Of a DNA stretch of 64,000 nt, positions 41,532 through 52,700 are shown piece after piece; the stretch's first letter is position 1, and each line of letters starts with the position of its first letter. The translations under genes were made by a program, and so were the position numbers. Origin of the DNA: Physcomitrium patens (lineage: Eukaryota; Streptophyta; Bryopsida; Funariales; Funariaceae); NCBI RefSeq assembly GCF_000002425.4, contig NC_037258.1, positions 2,463,964 through 2,527,963 on the forward strand. The letters run 5' to 3'. The notes below the pieces were generated by a model. It was not told the DNA's origin and searched no databases. It saw only the letters and a list, made by a program, of their open reading frames with translations.

Positions 41532-42060
41532 ATTGGCAACTGTTGATGATTTTGCTGGATTTTGCCAATTTAAGCTACTGCATCTTAGTTGGATCAATTC
41601 TTTGTTGTAGAAAAAAAAAAAAAAACAAAAAAAACAAAAACAAAAAAAAAACAAAAAACAAAAAAACAAAAAAGAAGAAAAAAAAAGAAGAAAAAAAAAG
41701 ACAAGAATTGACTTTTTGACATTGGCAATTGTTGAAAGCCATTCATTTTGCATTGTGCCAATTTTTGTTGTGGCATGTTCTTGAGGTCAATTCTTTATTG
41801 TAGAATATTACAATAAAAGATAAGAAATGCCATCTACACATCTATACATTTGTTGAAAGCTCTTATTTTTGCATTATTATATTTTATACTATGGCATGTT
41901 GTTTAGGTCAATTCTTTGTTGTAGAGAAGAGAAATATGACAAGAATTGTCTTCTACATATTAGCAACTATTCAAAGCTATTTTTTTTGCATTGTGCCAAT
42001 TTTTGCTTTTGCATGCTCTTTGGATCAACTCTCTATTGTAGAACCAATTTGAAGAAGAAA
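41532..42060. repeat. Degenerate tandem repeat, about 119-bp period
   Basis: Four units begin at about 41532, 41721, 41840 and 41959. Each has ATTGGCAACTnTTGAAAGC, then TTTTGCATTnTG, then GGCATGnTnTTnGGTCAATTC and TTTnTTGTAG. The last three are spaced 119 bp; the first is separated by an A-rich tract (about 41610-41703). No protein was recognised. Confidence 0.8.
41610..41703. repeat. A-rich (A)n C/G-interrupted tract
   Basis: A long A tract with isolated C and G, sitting between repeat units 1 and 2. The Phe-rich frames read from the other strand here are not genes. Confidence 0.8.
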
Positions 42061-42458
42061 TTAATTTTCTTCTACAGACACATATCTTGTGAATTATTTT
42101 TAATAAAATATGGATGTTGAAAAGTAAAATTTACATAAAGTCTAGTTTGTCATGCATTGGCAAGAAAGATGTATTATATTAGTAAAGACAAGAGTATGGA
42201 ACTTAATTTATATAAGATCATTGTATAAATAGTTAATATTAGAAGTGTTTTTTCAATCAAAAATTATAACATGTTGTTTTTCAAGTAGTGGAACTTAACT
42301 AGGATTCAATGTTGATTAAAGTGGCATTTTTTTTTTATAATTGAATTAAATTATTGCTAATTCAATGTGACTTTTTTGACATCCACATAAAGTTTAAATT
42401 ATGTATTTCAATTGGCAAACATTAAATACTATAAAAGGCTATAAGATGGATACATGTT

Positions 42459-42503
<45 letters not shown>

Positions 42504-43049
42504 CTTTAGATTATGTATATGCATGTTTATATTACTTAAAATAATTATATTAAGTATGTATTTGAATCATGCTCTTTACTCAACAAAAGAACCCTCATAT
42601 ATTTTTGTCACATGATTTTTATCCTAAGATCTTGTTTTTACTCTAGTTTGCAACTTATCTTTATTGAATATCAATATAAGATCTTTTTAGGTATCTTCTA
42701 TTGAAAGTTATTTTTTATTTTTATATTATGATGCCTATAATATTATTTTTATTTATATGTTTTATTTTATCTTATTTATGGTCCTAAAAAGTTAATAGAA
42801 TCTTTTTTATTTTTACAATGATGTAGTAATAACACTAAATTATACTTTTATTACTTCTTAAAATTTTTTCTATTTTTTCCTAAAATAATTTTTTAATATA
42901 TTTTTAATTAAGATTTTTTATAATATTTTTTTTTTCTATTACCTAATAACCATGTTATAATTTAACTTGTATGCTATACTTCTTTCTCAACTTTTATCTT
43001 GTTTCTTTGCTTTTGACATATATACAAATTAAAAAGTAGTATGTTTGTT
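42061..43049. other. AT-rich spacer, no gene seen
   Basis: It contains a (TA)n array at 42462-42499. No gene or element domain was recognised before the LTR at 43050. Confidence 0.5.
42462..42499. repeat. (TA)n microsatellite
   Basis: About 19 TA units, the longest in the window. Confidence 0.9.
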
Positions 43050-43622
43050 TGTATTACAGATATTATTGACACTAATAATTATTTAAATAAGAAGAGTTAA
43101 GAAGAATTAAGAAGAAGTAAGTAAAATTGAATAAATTTGATAATATCTTGTGAAGAATTTTTTTAAAAACTTCATAGATGTAGAATTGACTTTATACGTC
43201 TTTACAGGTGATTGGTAGGTTAAAAACTTGGCCAATAAGTTGCTATGTATTGCACATGTTGGCAACTTGTGGTATAAGTTGGCCAAGTAGTGCATAAGTA
43301 GGAAACTTATCTTATAAATTGGCCAAGTATTACACAAGTAAGAAGCTTGTCTTGCAAGTTAGACACGTATTGAAGGTCTTATAAAACATTGTTATATAGA
43401 TCTTAGTTTTTCCATATTTACAGAAGCAAAAGTTAACCCTTTTTCACTCTTATCAATGCCTTTGTTGGTTTTAGTCATGTTTCAAGAATCTATTGTCTTT
43501 TTATCTATGATAATAGTCAATTTAGTTTTAATGATATGCTATTTATGAGTCATTATTCACTCTTTTTTAGTGACATAAGAGAGTATTGATTCTTTGGTTG
43601 TATGTAATTCATATTTTTAAGA
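43050..43622 (+). mobile_element. 5' LTR of element B
   Basis: A sense-oriented family-1 LTR with the words TTGGCCAATAAGTTG, GCACATGTTGGCAACTTG, GTATTGAAGGTC and GATAATAGTCAATTTAG. It aligns with the LTRs at 35391, 60830 and 61439. It begins near TGTATTACAG and ends near CATATTTTTAAGA. Confidence 0.7.
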
Positions 43623-43799
43623 GTTTGAAAATAGTATTAATTTACTATTATTTTTTTGTTTAGAAAAAGAGTAGATTAATTCATTTTTTTTTGTTGTGCA
43701 TTAAAAATTACAAACTAACTATCTTTAAATTAATTTTTTTAATTATGTAATATTTATTCTTTTTCAAAAAAGAATAGACTCTCTCTTTTAATAAAAAAG

Positions 43800-44834
43800 T
43801 TTATTTGATACTAGAAATTGTGATTTATTCTCTTCTAATTTGTCTTTTAGATTTGTTAAAGTTATTTGTTATTGAGATGAAAGAAAAAATTATAGATGCT
43901 ATACTTGGCAAAAAAATATATATATTTACAACTATTTTAAATGTTTATAAGCTTGCCAATACTTTTAAGATAGAAATTTTATATATTACTAATGTAAACT
44001 ATAAAAATACTATTCCTACACCTATAAAAGAAGTCAATTACAAGGTTTAATATTTACATTAAGAAGTTGTGCACTTGAAAGAAGAAAGTAGATTAATATC
44101 ACAATTGAAGTTTAGAAGTTTTTTTATTACAAGTATGAAAGAAGCAAGGATTAGTATGTAAAAGAATTTATATAGAACAAGATTAATATTTTAAAGATTC
44201 CTATGATAAGTCAAATTCTATTTAATATTACATCCTTTTTATATTTTAATGGATTTATTTAAGCTAGATTTGTAGGCACATTCATATTTGGAAATTTTTT
44301 CTTGATTTATATTTCTGATGGAAAAAAGCTCTTACCTAATCTAAATTCATTCTTAAACGTATTTAGGAAAATATTTGAAAAAAAATGAAGAAATAATAGC
44401 AAAGACAAATTTTTTCTTTTTACAACAAAGATCACAATCAACTATTATATATAATACTAAATTTAAAAACATTACATGTGATGTAAATTGAAATAATAGA
44501 GTCTTTATCAATCAATTTTGATATGAATTAAAAGGCAATGTCAAAGATTTATTATAGATAATATCAAAAGTAAACTCATTGGAATAATTTATTACTCAAG
44601 TCATTACATGTAACAATTGATTTTTTGAAAGTAGCTAAGAATAGAGATTTGATTAAAGAAAAAGAAGTCAAATCATCATGACAATTCTTAAGTTTTTTAA
44701 AAAATATAAATTAAAGCTTATATCTATCCAAATTAATACAATATATTTTAAATCTCTCTCTAAGCAAGAAAAGATTTAATGTCATTAAAAACAATTGTAC
44801 TTATTTTATAAAGAATCTAAGTGAGCAGCATTAA
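43800..44834 (+). pseudogene. gag remnant of element B
   Basis: The first part (43805-44050) resembles the frame at 28420-28653 of A1 (shared KEKIIDAIL / EEKIIDATL). The later part follows the gag core of A1 (28780-29220). It is broken by many stops. Similarity to A1 ends near 44834, at the zinc-knuckle region. Confidence 0.65.
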
Positions 44835-45455
44835 TTTATCAACTTAAACATCTTTCTTTTACTTTATAGTGGCACTTCTTTCCTTTATTTACATGGTTTT
44901 CAAAGCAAAGGCTAAATAAGTATTACAAGCCCTTTGTTCCAAGCCATAAGCTCATGCTTAAATAGAGTAATGCATCAATATTTTTTAAAAAGTTTATGGC
45001 TCTTGAAGGCTATAAGTGATGCATATACAGGTTGCAAGTTATGCATGTATGAGTGATTTCTTTAATATCTAATAGTATGCATTTTCAATTTAGGATCTTT
45101 GAATTTTTTCTGTATATAAAGTTAATTTCTAAGTTTTTAAGTTTCTACCATTACAAATTTTAAAGAATTAGATCCTTATGTAAATGCCTAATTTCTTGAG
45201 CTATTCTTATATAAAGTGTTACATGAAGACTCAAATTAAGTGTTTGCAATTAATATTGAAGGCAAATTTAGCCATTTTATTTGCTTCTTGCTTAAGGTGC
45301 TATCTATTTCAATCTTTAATTTATAATATTTTATTTAACTTTATTTATTTATTTTGGTTTAGATTCTTTTTTATAAGGTCTTTTTATTAATTCTTTGTAT
45401 TATTTATCCACATATCATAATATATTTTTGCAATTCTTTATCCTAGAATTAATAA
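44835..45455. other. Foreign or replaced segment inside element B
   Basis: About 620 bp without similarity to the other copies replaces the protease and the first half of RT. The 68-codon frame at 45184-45390 is Phe/Leu-rich and unrecognised. It may be a further insertion with deletion of host sequence. Confidence 0.4.
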
Positions 45456-46550
45456 TATATGATTTTTTTGTATATTTTATTATCTAGATAATATTTTAGT
45501 TTATTCTAAGAATATTGAGGGATATAAATTTTATATTTATTAAGTATTAGAAAAACTTAAAGATGCAAGTTTATATACCAAGATAAAAAAAGTATGTAAT
45601 TCACACTATTCAATTTGACTTTTTAGGATACATTATTTCAAATGATGGTTTTATGGTGGATTTTAAGAAAGCTCATACTATCATGGATTAGAAGATTATA
45701 AAAAAAATAAGAGATGTTTAATATTTTTTTGGGATTTTCTAATTACTATTGAATCTTTATCAAGATTTTTTCTTAAGTTTCAATTCTACTTATATATTTG
45801 ACTTGTAAAAATGTTCTTGAGTAGAATAAAAAAGTAGAAGTAATATTTAAAGTTTTAAAGATAAATTTTATTATAATTATAATCTTGTATTTTTTTGATT
45901 TTTCTAAATTATTTTTTATTTTAAACAATACATCAAAATTTTTCTTAGATGTAGTATTATGACAAATAAAAGCAAATAACAAATTTTATCTAATAGCTTT
46001 TCATTCAAAAAAGATAATTTAACAACAAAGATCAACTATAAGATCCATAATAAAGAACTTTTTATAATAATAGATTTATTTTAAGAATAGCACCATTATT
46101 TAAAAGGTGATTCAAGTCTAATAACCAAGTATACAGATTACAAGAACTTTAAGTAATTCATATTAATACAAGTTTTAAATTGTTGCCAAGCTTGTTCGAA
46201 CATGACTTTGTTAAGATTTGAATTAAAAATTACATATTAACTAAGAAAATAATAAATTTTATAAAATATACTTTTTAAGCATTCTTATCTTATACTAAAA
46301 GAAAAAAATTCAACTTTTGATCAATAATAAATAATTCTTTTAAAATAAAATTAATTTTAACTTTGAATAATAAAATCAATATTGATTATTAATTTAATTT
46401 TTTTAATCCAGTTCAATTAAGTATATCCTTAGATCTTCTTGTTCATGATAATAAATATAATTCTTTTAAATCTCATCATAATTGTAAGTTAGAATTCATA
46501 AATAATCTTGTATATTTTGAGGAATGCATATATATTCTAAGAGGTGAAGT
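45456..46550 (+). pseudogene. RT C-terminal part and RNase H of element B
   Basis: It starts at the segment equivalent to the YLDD box (here a YLDN-like reading) and continues through the RT thumb to RNase H (about 45900-46100) and the LLYFEGRLY-equivalent near 46500. It stops at 46550 where the family-2 LTR begins. Frames are broken. Confidence 0.7.
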
Positions 46551-46923
46551 TGTTAGGGACATAGTTCTTAGAACCTTCTAAAGACAAGCTTCTAGAACCT
46601 TCTAGAAGTAAGTCTCTGGAACCTTCTAGAAGCTTCTTAGTTGGTAGAAGATGTTAGCGACATAGTCCTTAGAACCTTCTAGAAGAAAGTCTCTGAAACA
46701 TTTTAGAAGCTTCCTAGTTGGTAGAAGTTGCTTGAGAAGCTTCCTAAATAGGAGTATATATTGGAATCGAGGCTAAAGAGTTCTTCACTCTCGACAACAC
46801 ATCTCTTGGAGCTCTAGCTCACCTCTCTGGTGTTGTTCTTGTATTCATCTGATTAATCTAGTTCTTCCCAGTTCTTCTTGAACTTCTTGGTAGATCTCAA
46901 GTCTGTATTCTATGTCCGTGACA
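46551..46923 (+). mobile_element. 5' LTR of the family-2 element
   Basis: The TATA box TATATA lies at 46755-46760 and HSEs lie upstream. The first about 190 bp consist of two diverged copies of one unit, both starting TGTTAG(C/G)GACATAGT (46551 and about 46652). Confidence 0.93.
46590..46684 (+). promoter_or_regulatory. Cluster of heat-shock elements in the family-2 5' LTR
   Basis: Perfectly phased GAA/TTC units at 5-bp spacing occur as TTC-GAA-TTC-GAA at 46590-46607, GAA-TTC-GAA-TTC at 46619-46636 and GAA-TTC-GAA at 46672-46684. Three or more alternating units at this spacing form the binding site of trimeric heat-shock factor. They lie about 70-165 bp before the TATA box, a normal promoter position. 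That they work is inference. Confidence 0.75.
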
Positions 46924-46948
46924 ATTTGTCAAGACTTCACTGACCTCA

Positions 46949-46959
46949 GATATCAGAGC
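46949..46959 (+). other. Putative primer binding site of the family-2 element
   Basis: GATATCAGAGC resembles the plant initiator-tRNA-Met primer site (TGGTATCAGAGC) but lies about 26 nt after the LTR instead of next to it. The - strand young element has the same core at a similar distance. Confidence 0.45.
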
Positions 46960-46974
46960 TAGTTTCTTCTTTGT

Positions 46975-47170
46975 TAGAGTGTGGATTACCCCTCTGCTTG
47001 GAAGTGTACTAGCACTTTAGAGGTTGCGGATTACCCTCCTCTAAACTGATACTTCTTTTGTTACAATATTGGAGTCTTATTCTTCTTGGAGAGAGTGGAT
47101 TACCTCTTTTCTTGAAGCTCTTAAGGCATTTTAGAGGTTGCAGAGTACCCTCCTCTAAACCAATATTGTC
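46975..47170 (+). repeat. Duplicated leader segment of the family-2 element
   Basis: Two copies, about 114 bp apart, share GAG(T/A)GTGGATTACC, TTTTAGAGGTTGC and ACCCTCCTCTAAAC. The young element's leader contains a single related copy. Confidence 0.7.
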
Positions 47171-47203
47171 TTCTTGTAGAGTCATTTCTATCCTTCTCTT
47201 AGA

Positions 47204-48229
47204 ATGGCCGGGGGCCAAGATATTAGTATGACGGAAAGTTCAGAGTCCAAGTTAGATACTATCATGAATGCCCTCGCTATGTTATCACAAAGAACTGCAG
47301 AGATTGAAGGAGTCGTGGCAAGGCTTCATAATGATGGAGCATCTGGGATGGCACAATCTAGGTTGTACCAGCATCAAACTTCTACACTTGGAGAAGCAAC
47401 TTTGCCTCAGATTCGACAAGCACCGTTGGTTCTACAACATAAGGAACCCCGAATTAGCCTTCCGGACAAGTTCGATGGTACGCGTTCCAAGTTGCGAGGA
47501 TTCGTCAACCAAATCAGGTTGATAACAGTTTTATAGCCTGAACGCTATCCAATAGAGGAGTCACATGTTGGGCTTGTTGGAACCTTACTTATAGGAAAAG
47601 CTCTATCATGGTTTGCTCCTTTGTTTGAGAAACGATCGTCCATACTAAACAACTTTGAAACCTTTTTGGATGCATTTACGAAAGCATTTGGTGAACACGA
47701 CAAGGTTCGATGGGCTACAACAAAGATCTAGTCACTACGACAAGGGATGCGTTCTACATCAGTCTATGCATCGGACTTGAGATAATTAACATGCGACATC
47801 AATTGGGACGAAGAAGCGTTGATGTGTCAATTCTATTGGGGTTTAAGGGACGATGTGAAGGATTTGCTGTTAACTCTTCCTGATCTGCAAACGCTCAATG
47901 AAGCTATTAGCCAAGCTGTGAAGTGCGATAATCGCCTATTCCAACGTCACCAAGACCAACGTTCAAGACAACATATGGTTCGCCACACCCCAACTATGTC
48001 GACAAGCAGCGTGAATTCACATTCAGAGGTAGAAGACATGCAAATTGATGTGGTACGTGTCAAATCTCTTATTCTAGAAGAAAAAAAGTGGCGTATGGAG
48101 GAAGGTCTATGCTTGTATTGCGCTGAAGAAGGCCACAAAGTTGGAAACTACCCTAAGAAGCAAAATTGACGTATTATCAAGACTAAGGGCGCGTTTATTC
48201 AAGAAAATGAGGATGCCCAGCCACAATAG
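47204..48229 (+). pseudogene. gag of the family-2 element (nonsense-mutated)
   Basis: ATG 47204 starts MAGGQDISMTES. The core segment ISLPDKFDGTRSKLRGF lines up with ALPEKFDGTRSKFRGF of the young element. A C-terminal zinc knuckle reads CLYCAEEGHKVGNY, with Tyr in place of the last Cys. Premature stops occur at 47534 (TAG), 47729 (TAG), 47783 (TAA) and 48167 (TGA), each explained by a C-to-T change of a Gln or Arg codon. The natural gag end is probably TAG 48227-48229, at the same place as in the young element. Gag forms the particle and packages RNA. Confidence 0.8.
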
Positions 48230-48645
48230 GAACCGTGCGGCTGGATAGTGAAATATCGCAACAACAACCAGGTTCCTTTCTTTCCGCTCAACCTGCCCTT
48301 TGTTTTACAATCCCTTTGCTTATTGGCCCTCAAAAACTGAGAACCTTAGCATTATTAGATTTAGGAGCATCTGCTTGTTTCTTAGACGAAGAATTTGTGA
48401 AGCATCATAAGATCCCTTTAGTACAAAAATCCAAACCTGTTCACGTTGAGGTCATAGATGGACGACCTTTATTGTTTGGTAGTGTCACCCATGAATCAGA
48501 ACCTATAGAAGTGACGTTTAAGGACTATAGTAGTCATATTATTTTTAATATTATTAGAATCCCATCATATCCTGTTATTCTTGGTCTTTTTTGGTTGGAA
48601 AAGCATAACCCATCCATAGATTGGAAGTTGCGGAAGATGACCTTT
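48211..48645 (+). pseudogene. pol of the family-2 element, part 1: protease
   Basis: The frame is -1 relative to gag and overlaps it by about 19 nt. The aspartic protease active site reads ALLDLGASACF: the Ser of the DSG triad is Leu (TCA to TTA). The segment continues to LRKMTF, where the young element entered at codon 48643-48645; pol continues at 55015 in the proper frame. Confidence 0.85.
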
Positions 48646-49197
48646 TGTCAAGGACAAAGACTCGATGAGGGAAAATATACACAAAAAAGCTATCTCGATA
48701 TAATAAGTCAAAATATAAACAAGTAGGTATATTAAAAGGAAACTGGAATGGCTATTGCCATAAGACAAGAAACTAAAGACTCTTGAATCTGGACTAGAAG
48801 CAAGAAAGGAGTTGACAAGAGTGAAGAAGCCTTCACTCTTGTCTCTATATATACTATCTAACTAGGGGCTACGTGGCGACGTTCTATAGGACCTCCAATA
48901 TGTGTTGACTTTGTAGGACACATGCCTTGACTTACAAGGCAAGTTTTTCTACGTGTGGGCCACATAGTTAGCTTGATCTTCAAGCTAACAACATGTGTGG
49001 CACATGGCCAACTTGTTGACCACGTTTCTAATCCAAAAAGTCAATTAAAGACACCTATGAAGTCAAAGCAGCATCTAAGAAGTTTCTAGGAAGCTTCTAT
49101 ATTAAATATTATAGAATTAACTTACTTTTATCTACTTTTACTTACTTCTACCTATTTCTATATGTAATTATTAGCTTACATGATTATGGCCGTGACA
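48646..49197 (-). mobile_element. 3' LTR of the young family-1 element
   Basis: It is nearly identical to 54463-55014. In the sense direction a TATATA box lies within GATAGTATATATAGAG, around the middle of the LTR. Next to its inner edge, at about 49198-49206 on the complement, is the G-rich polypurine tract AAGGGGGGATAA. Confidence 0.95.
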
Positions 49198-49238
49198 TTA
49201 TCCCCCCTTCTAGAGACGAGTTCCACGAGGAGCGGTCA

Positions 49239-49661
49239 TCATATGTTGAGGAAATCTATGATGCGACAAATTGTATTCGCCACATACTCTGATCTCTGTA
49301 CTCTTCGAAGATGATTGATAGGGCCTCTCAACCATCGGTAGTGTCCCATACCAGGGCGGGAAGACCACCCAGTTATTTGATCATTGTTGAGGCCTTCGTA
49401 ACTTCCTTCGAATAGAATATTTGGAACACCATCAGGAGTTGTTCCTACCTCTAGCAAAATCACCAAACATCGGGAGTCCCTTCCCAAATCGTTATACCAA
49501 ACGCGTTGTATCTTACCATCTATTCGAGGAAGAACATGTCGTTCTTGAAGATGTTCATCTCGATTGCGTCATCTTGAAGGTTGTGACAATCGTAATGTCT
49601 CGTCCGACAGGTCAGCAAACGAAGGTTCTTGAGTTGAATCCGCTGGTTGTTGGCTCTCCAT
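49239..49661 (-). pseudogene. ORF3 of the young element: unknown conserved retroelement protein
   Basis: After pol ends at 49756, a separate frame starts at ATG 49659-49661 (MESQQPADS) and runs to TAA/TGA at 49239, 140 residues. One TGA at 49569-49571 interrupts it, consistent with CGA to TGA. It has an acidic and Arg-rich N-terminal third (RLSQPSR...RNRDEH), then RDSRCLVILLEV, then the block GHYRWLRGPINHL, and a C-terminal EYVANTICRIIDFLNI. No signal peptide, membrane segment or known domain was recognised. The same protein is readable in A2, B, D and the family-2 element. Function unknown. Confidence 0.7.
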
Positions 49662-49755
49662 CTAATTAGCATCACAAATGCAAAGAAGTTACAAACAAGG
49701 ATAGAAAATTGAATGTTATCTTGTCTCAATCTTGTCTCTTTTATAAGAGAGATTT

Positions 49756-52700
49756 TCATCTTGGTTTCGATGGATGTCGTTGATGAAAAACTTTGACTTT
49801 AGCTGATGCATTTGCTAGATTCTTGGATGGCTCCCATGTGCGTTCACTAATATCATATCCGCGCCAATGAACAAGATATTCCAGCTTATTTTGGCGTCGC
49901 CTTGAGTCTAATATCTCTTCCACCTCAAATTCTTTATTATTATCTACTTCTATAGGAGGCGGTGGCATTTGTCTTCTTCCTTGTATATCCACTGTCTTAT
50001 ATGATTCAAGAAGAGACACGTGGAATACAAGATGGATCTTCATTGACTCCGGTAGATATAACCGATATGCAATTGGGTTGATCTGTTCAGAAACAGAAAA
50101 AGGGCCAAGCCTACGATAGTCCAACTTGTCACAAGGTCGAGTAGACTTGATATTGCGACGAAGTAGCCATATCTTATCACCCACATTGAGTTGTGGTTGC
50201 TCCTTACGATATAGATCTGCGTTTATCTTTTGTCGTTCTTAAGCTTCCTTCAATTGCGTCTTCATTATTGCATGTAACTCTGACAACCGATTTGCCATAT
50301 CTTCTGCTGCAAGATTATCAACTTTTCAAAAATCAAAAGTATCAAGTCGTGGATGATAGCCATAATTGACAAAGAAAGGTGTTTGTTGCGTGGAAGAATG
50401 TACCGTATTATTATAAGCAAACTCTGCCAATGGCAGAAGGGTTGTCCAATCATCTTGTTGGTAGTTGATAGTACACCTTAAATATTGCTCCAAGACTTGG
50501 TTTACGCGCTCTGTTTATCCATCAGTTTGAGGATGGAAAGCCGAAGATAGCTTTATGTCCACTTTTAAAATCTTGAAAAGGGTCCTCCAAAATCTTGACA
50601 CAAATTGAGTTCCCCTATTTGATATGATATCTTTAAGTAATCCATGATAGCGATAGATATTATCAATGAAAAGCTTAGCTGTTTCTTCACCTGTGATAGA
50701 TTTTGTACATGGCACAAAATGTGCCATCTTGGTGAAACGATCTACTATTACAAATATAGAATCATAAGATCTTGAGCTTGGAAGATCTGTGATGAAATCC
50801 ATAGAAACAGAAGACCATGGTTGTTCTGGTATAGGTAATGGCTGAAGAAGTCTGTAAGGTCGATGACGAGGAATTTTTGATCTTGAACAAATATCACATG
50901 ATTGTACAAAGTCTTTGACTAACTTCCACATTTGTGGCCACCAAAAATCTCTTGATATGAGTTCCAGAGTCTTATTATATCCAAAGTGCCCTGCTGCTAG
51001 AAAGTCATGACGTGCTTGAAGAACACGTAAACGTGCTTCTCCTTCTGGAACATATAGGCGTCCTTCAAAATATAATAGATTATTCTTGAACTCGAACTTA
51101 GAAGGATCATGAGACTTGGAAGAATTATTCTCGATATCATGAATAAGAGGGTCTGAGGACATACTGGACTGGATTTGCTTGAGAAAAGTTGAATCAACAG
51201 TCAATATTGATTTCATTGCTCGGAGATGAAATTGCTCCGGTTTCAAGAGGACCGTTCTTTGTTGCTCAAAAGCTGCATCTCCTTCTTTTGGTGCAAAATA
51301 AGAACGTCTAGATAGGGCATCAGACAAACCTTGTTGTTTTCCTGGCCGATAAGTGATAATGAACTCGAATCTTGACAAAGATATACTCCAACGAGCTTGA
51401 CGACGATTCAACACGCGTGCTGACATAAAATACTCGAGGTTCTTGTGATCTGTATACACAGTGACTGGACTAGAAGTGCCTTCTAGATAATGATGCCATT
51501 CTTGAAAGGAATCCACGATCGCAAGAAGTTCTTTATCGTGGATCTCATAATTGATCTCGGCTGATGAGAATTTTCTTGAATGAAAAGCTATCGGATGAAG
51601 TTTGTCATCTGTTCCCATTTGTGATAAAACTGCATCCAAGGCAAAATCTGATGCATCTGTTTCCATAAAAAATGCCTTGGAAAAGTCAACACGATATAAG
51701 ACTGGTGCAGAGACAAACGATGTCTTCAAGGCTTCAAATGCTGCTTCCGCTTCTTGATTCCATTGAAATTTATCTTTACTAGTCAAGCGTGTAAGTGGAG
51801 CTGCAACTCGTGAGAAATCTTTGATGAAGATCCGATAGTAATTGGCAAATCCCAAGAAACATTGGACATCTCTTACCGTCCTTGGAATCTTCCAATCCAT
51901 GATTGTTTGGACTTTCATAGAATCCATCATGAGACCATCATTTGAAATGATGTATCCTAAAAAGTCAACTTGAGTAGTGTGAAATACACACTTTTCCATC
52001 TTGGCGTACAATCCTGCATCTCTAAATTTTTGTAATACTTGACGAACATGTATTTCATGTTCTTTGACATTCTTAGAATAGATCAGGATATCATCTAGAT
52101 AGCAGACGACAAAATTGTCTAAGAATTCATGAAATACATCATTCATGAGATGTTGAAAAGCAGCTGGTACATTCGTGAGTCCAAAGGGCATGACATTATA
52201 TTCGAAATGTCCATACCTGGTTCGAAACGCAGTCTTCCATTCATCTCCTTCTTTGATCCGTACTAGATTATATGCTCCTCTTAGATCTATTTTTGTATAG
52301 ATCTTAGCTTGATTCAACTGGTCAAGGAGTCCTGATATCAAAGGTAATGGATACCTGTTCTTGATTATGATCTTGTTGAGTCCTCGATAATCAACACACA
52401 TTCGTAAAGATCCATCTTTTTTCTTTACGAATAGAATTGGAGCTCCTGCTGGAGATTTTGAATGGCGTATGAAATTCTTCGCTAAATTCTCGTCAATATA
52501 TGTCTTGAGTTCAGCCATCTCATCTTGCGATAAACTATAAATTGGTCCAAATGGTGGCTGAGTTCCTTCCTTGAGGTCGATTGAACAATCATATGGACGA
52601 TGCTCAGGAAGAATATCTGCATCCTTTTTCTCAAAAACGTCTTGATACTCCTGATATTGACTTGGAATGCCACTTGAAGTCTTTACGTTTTCAGAAATAG

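Noticed and set aside
41469..41776. Phe-rich minus-strand frames
   Set aside because: They are translation of the complement of the A-rich tract at 41610-41703, a composition artefact.
43107..43337. 76-codon minus-strand frame with repeated motifs
   Set aside because: It lies antisense inside the 5' LTR of element B; the repetition comes from the LTR's GGCCAA-type words.
49070..49090. GAAG/TTC words in the young family-1 LTR as possible heat-shock elements
   Set aside because: The units are out of 5-bp phase (GAA-TTC then an extra base), so they do not form a proper element, unlike those in the family-2 LTR.
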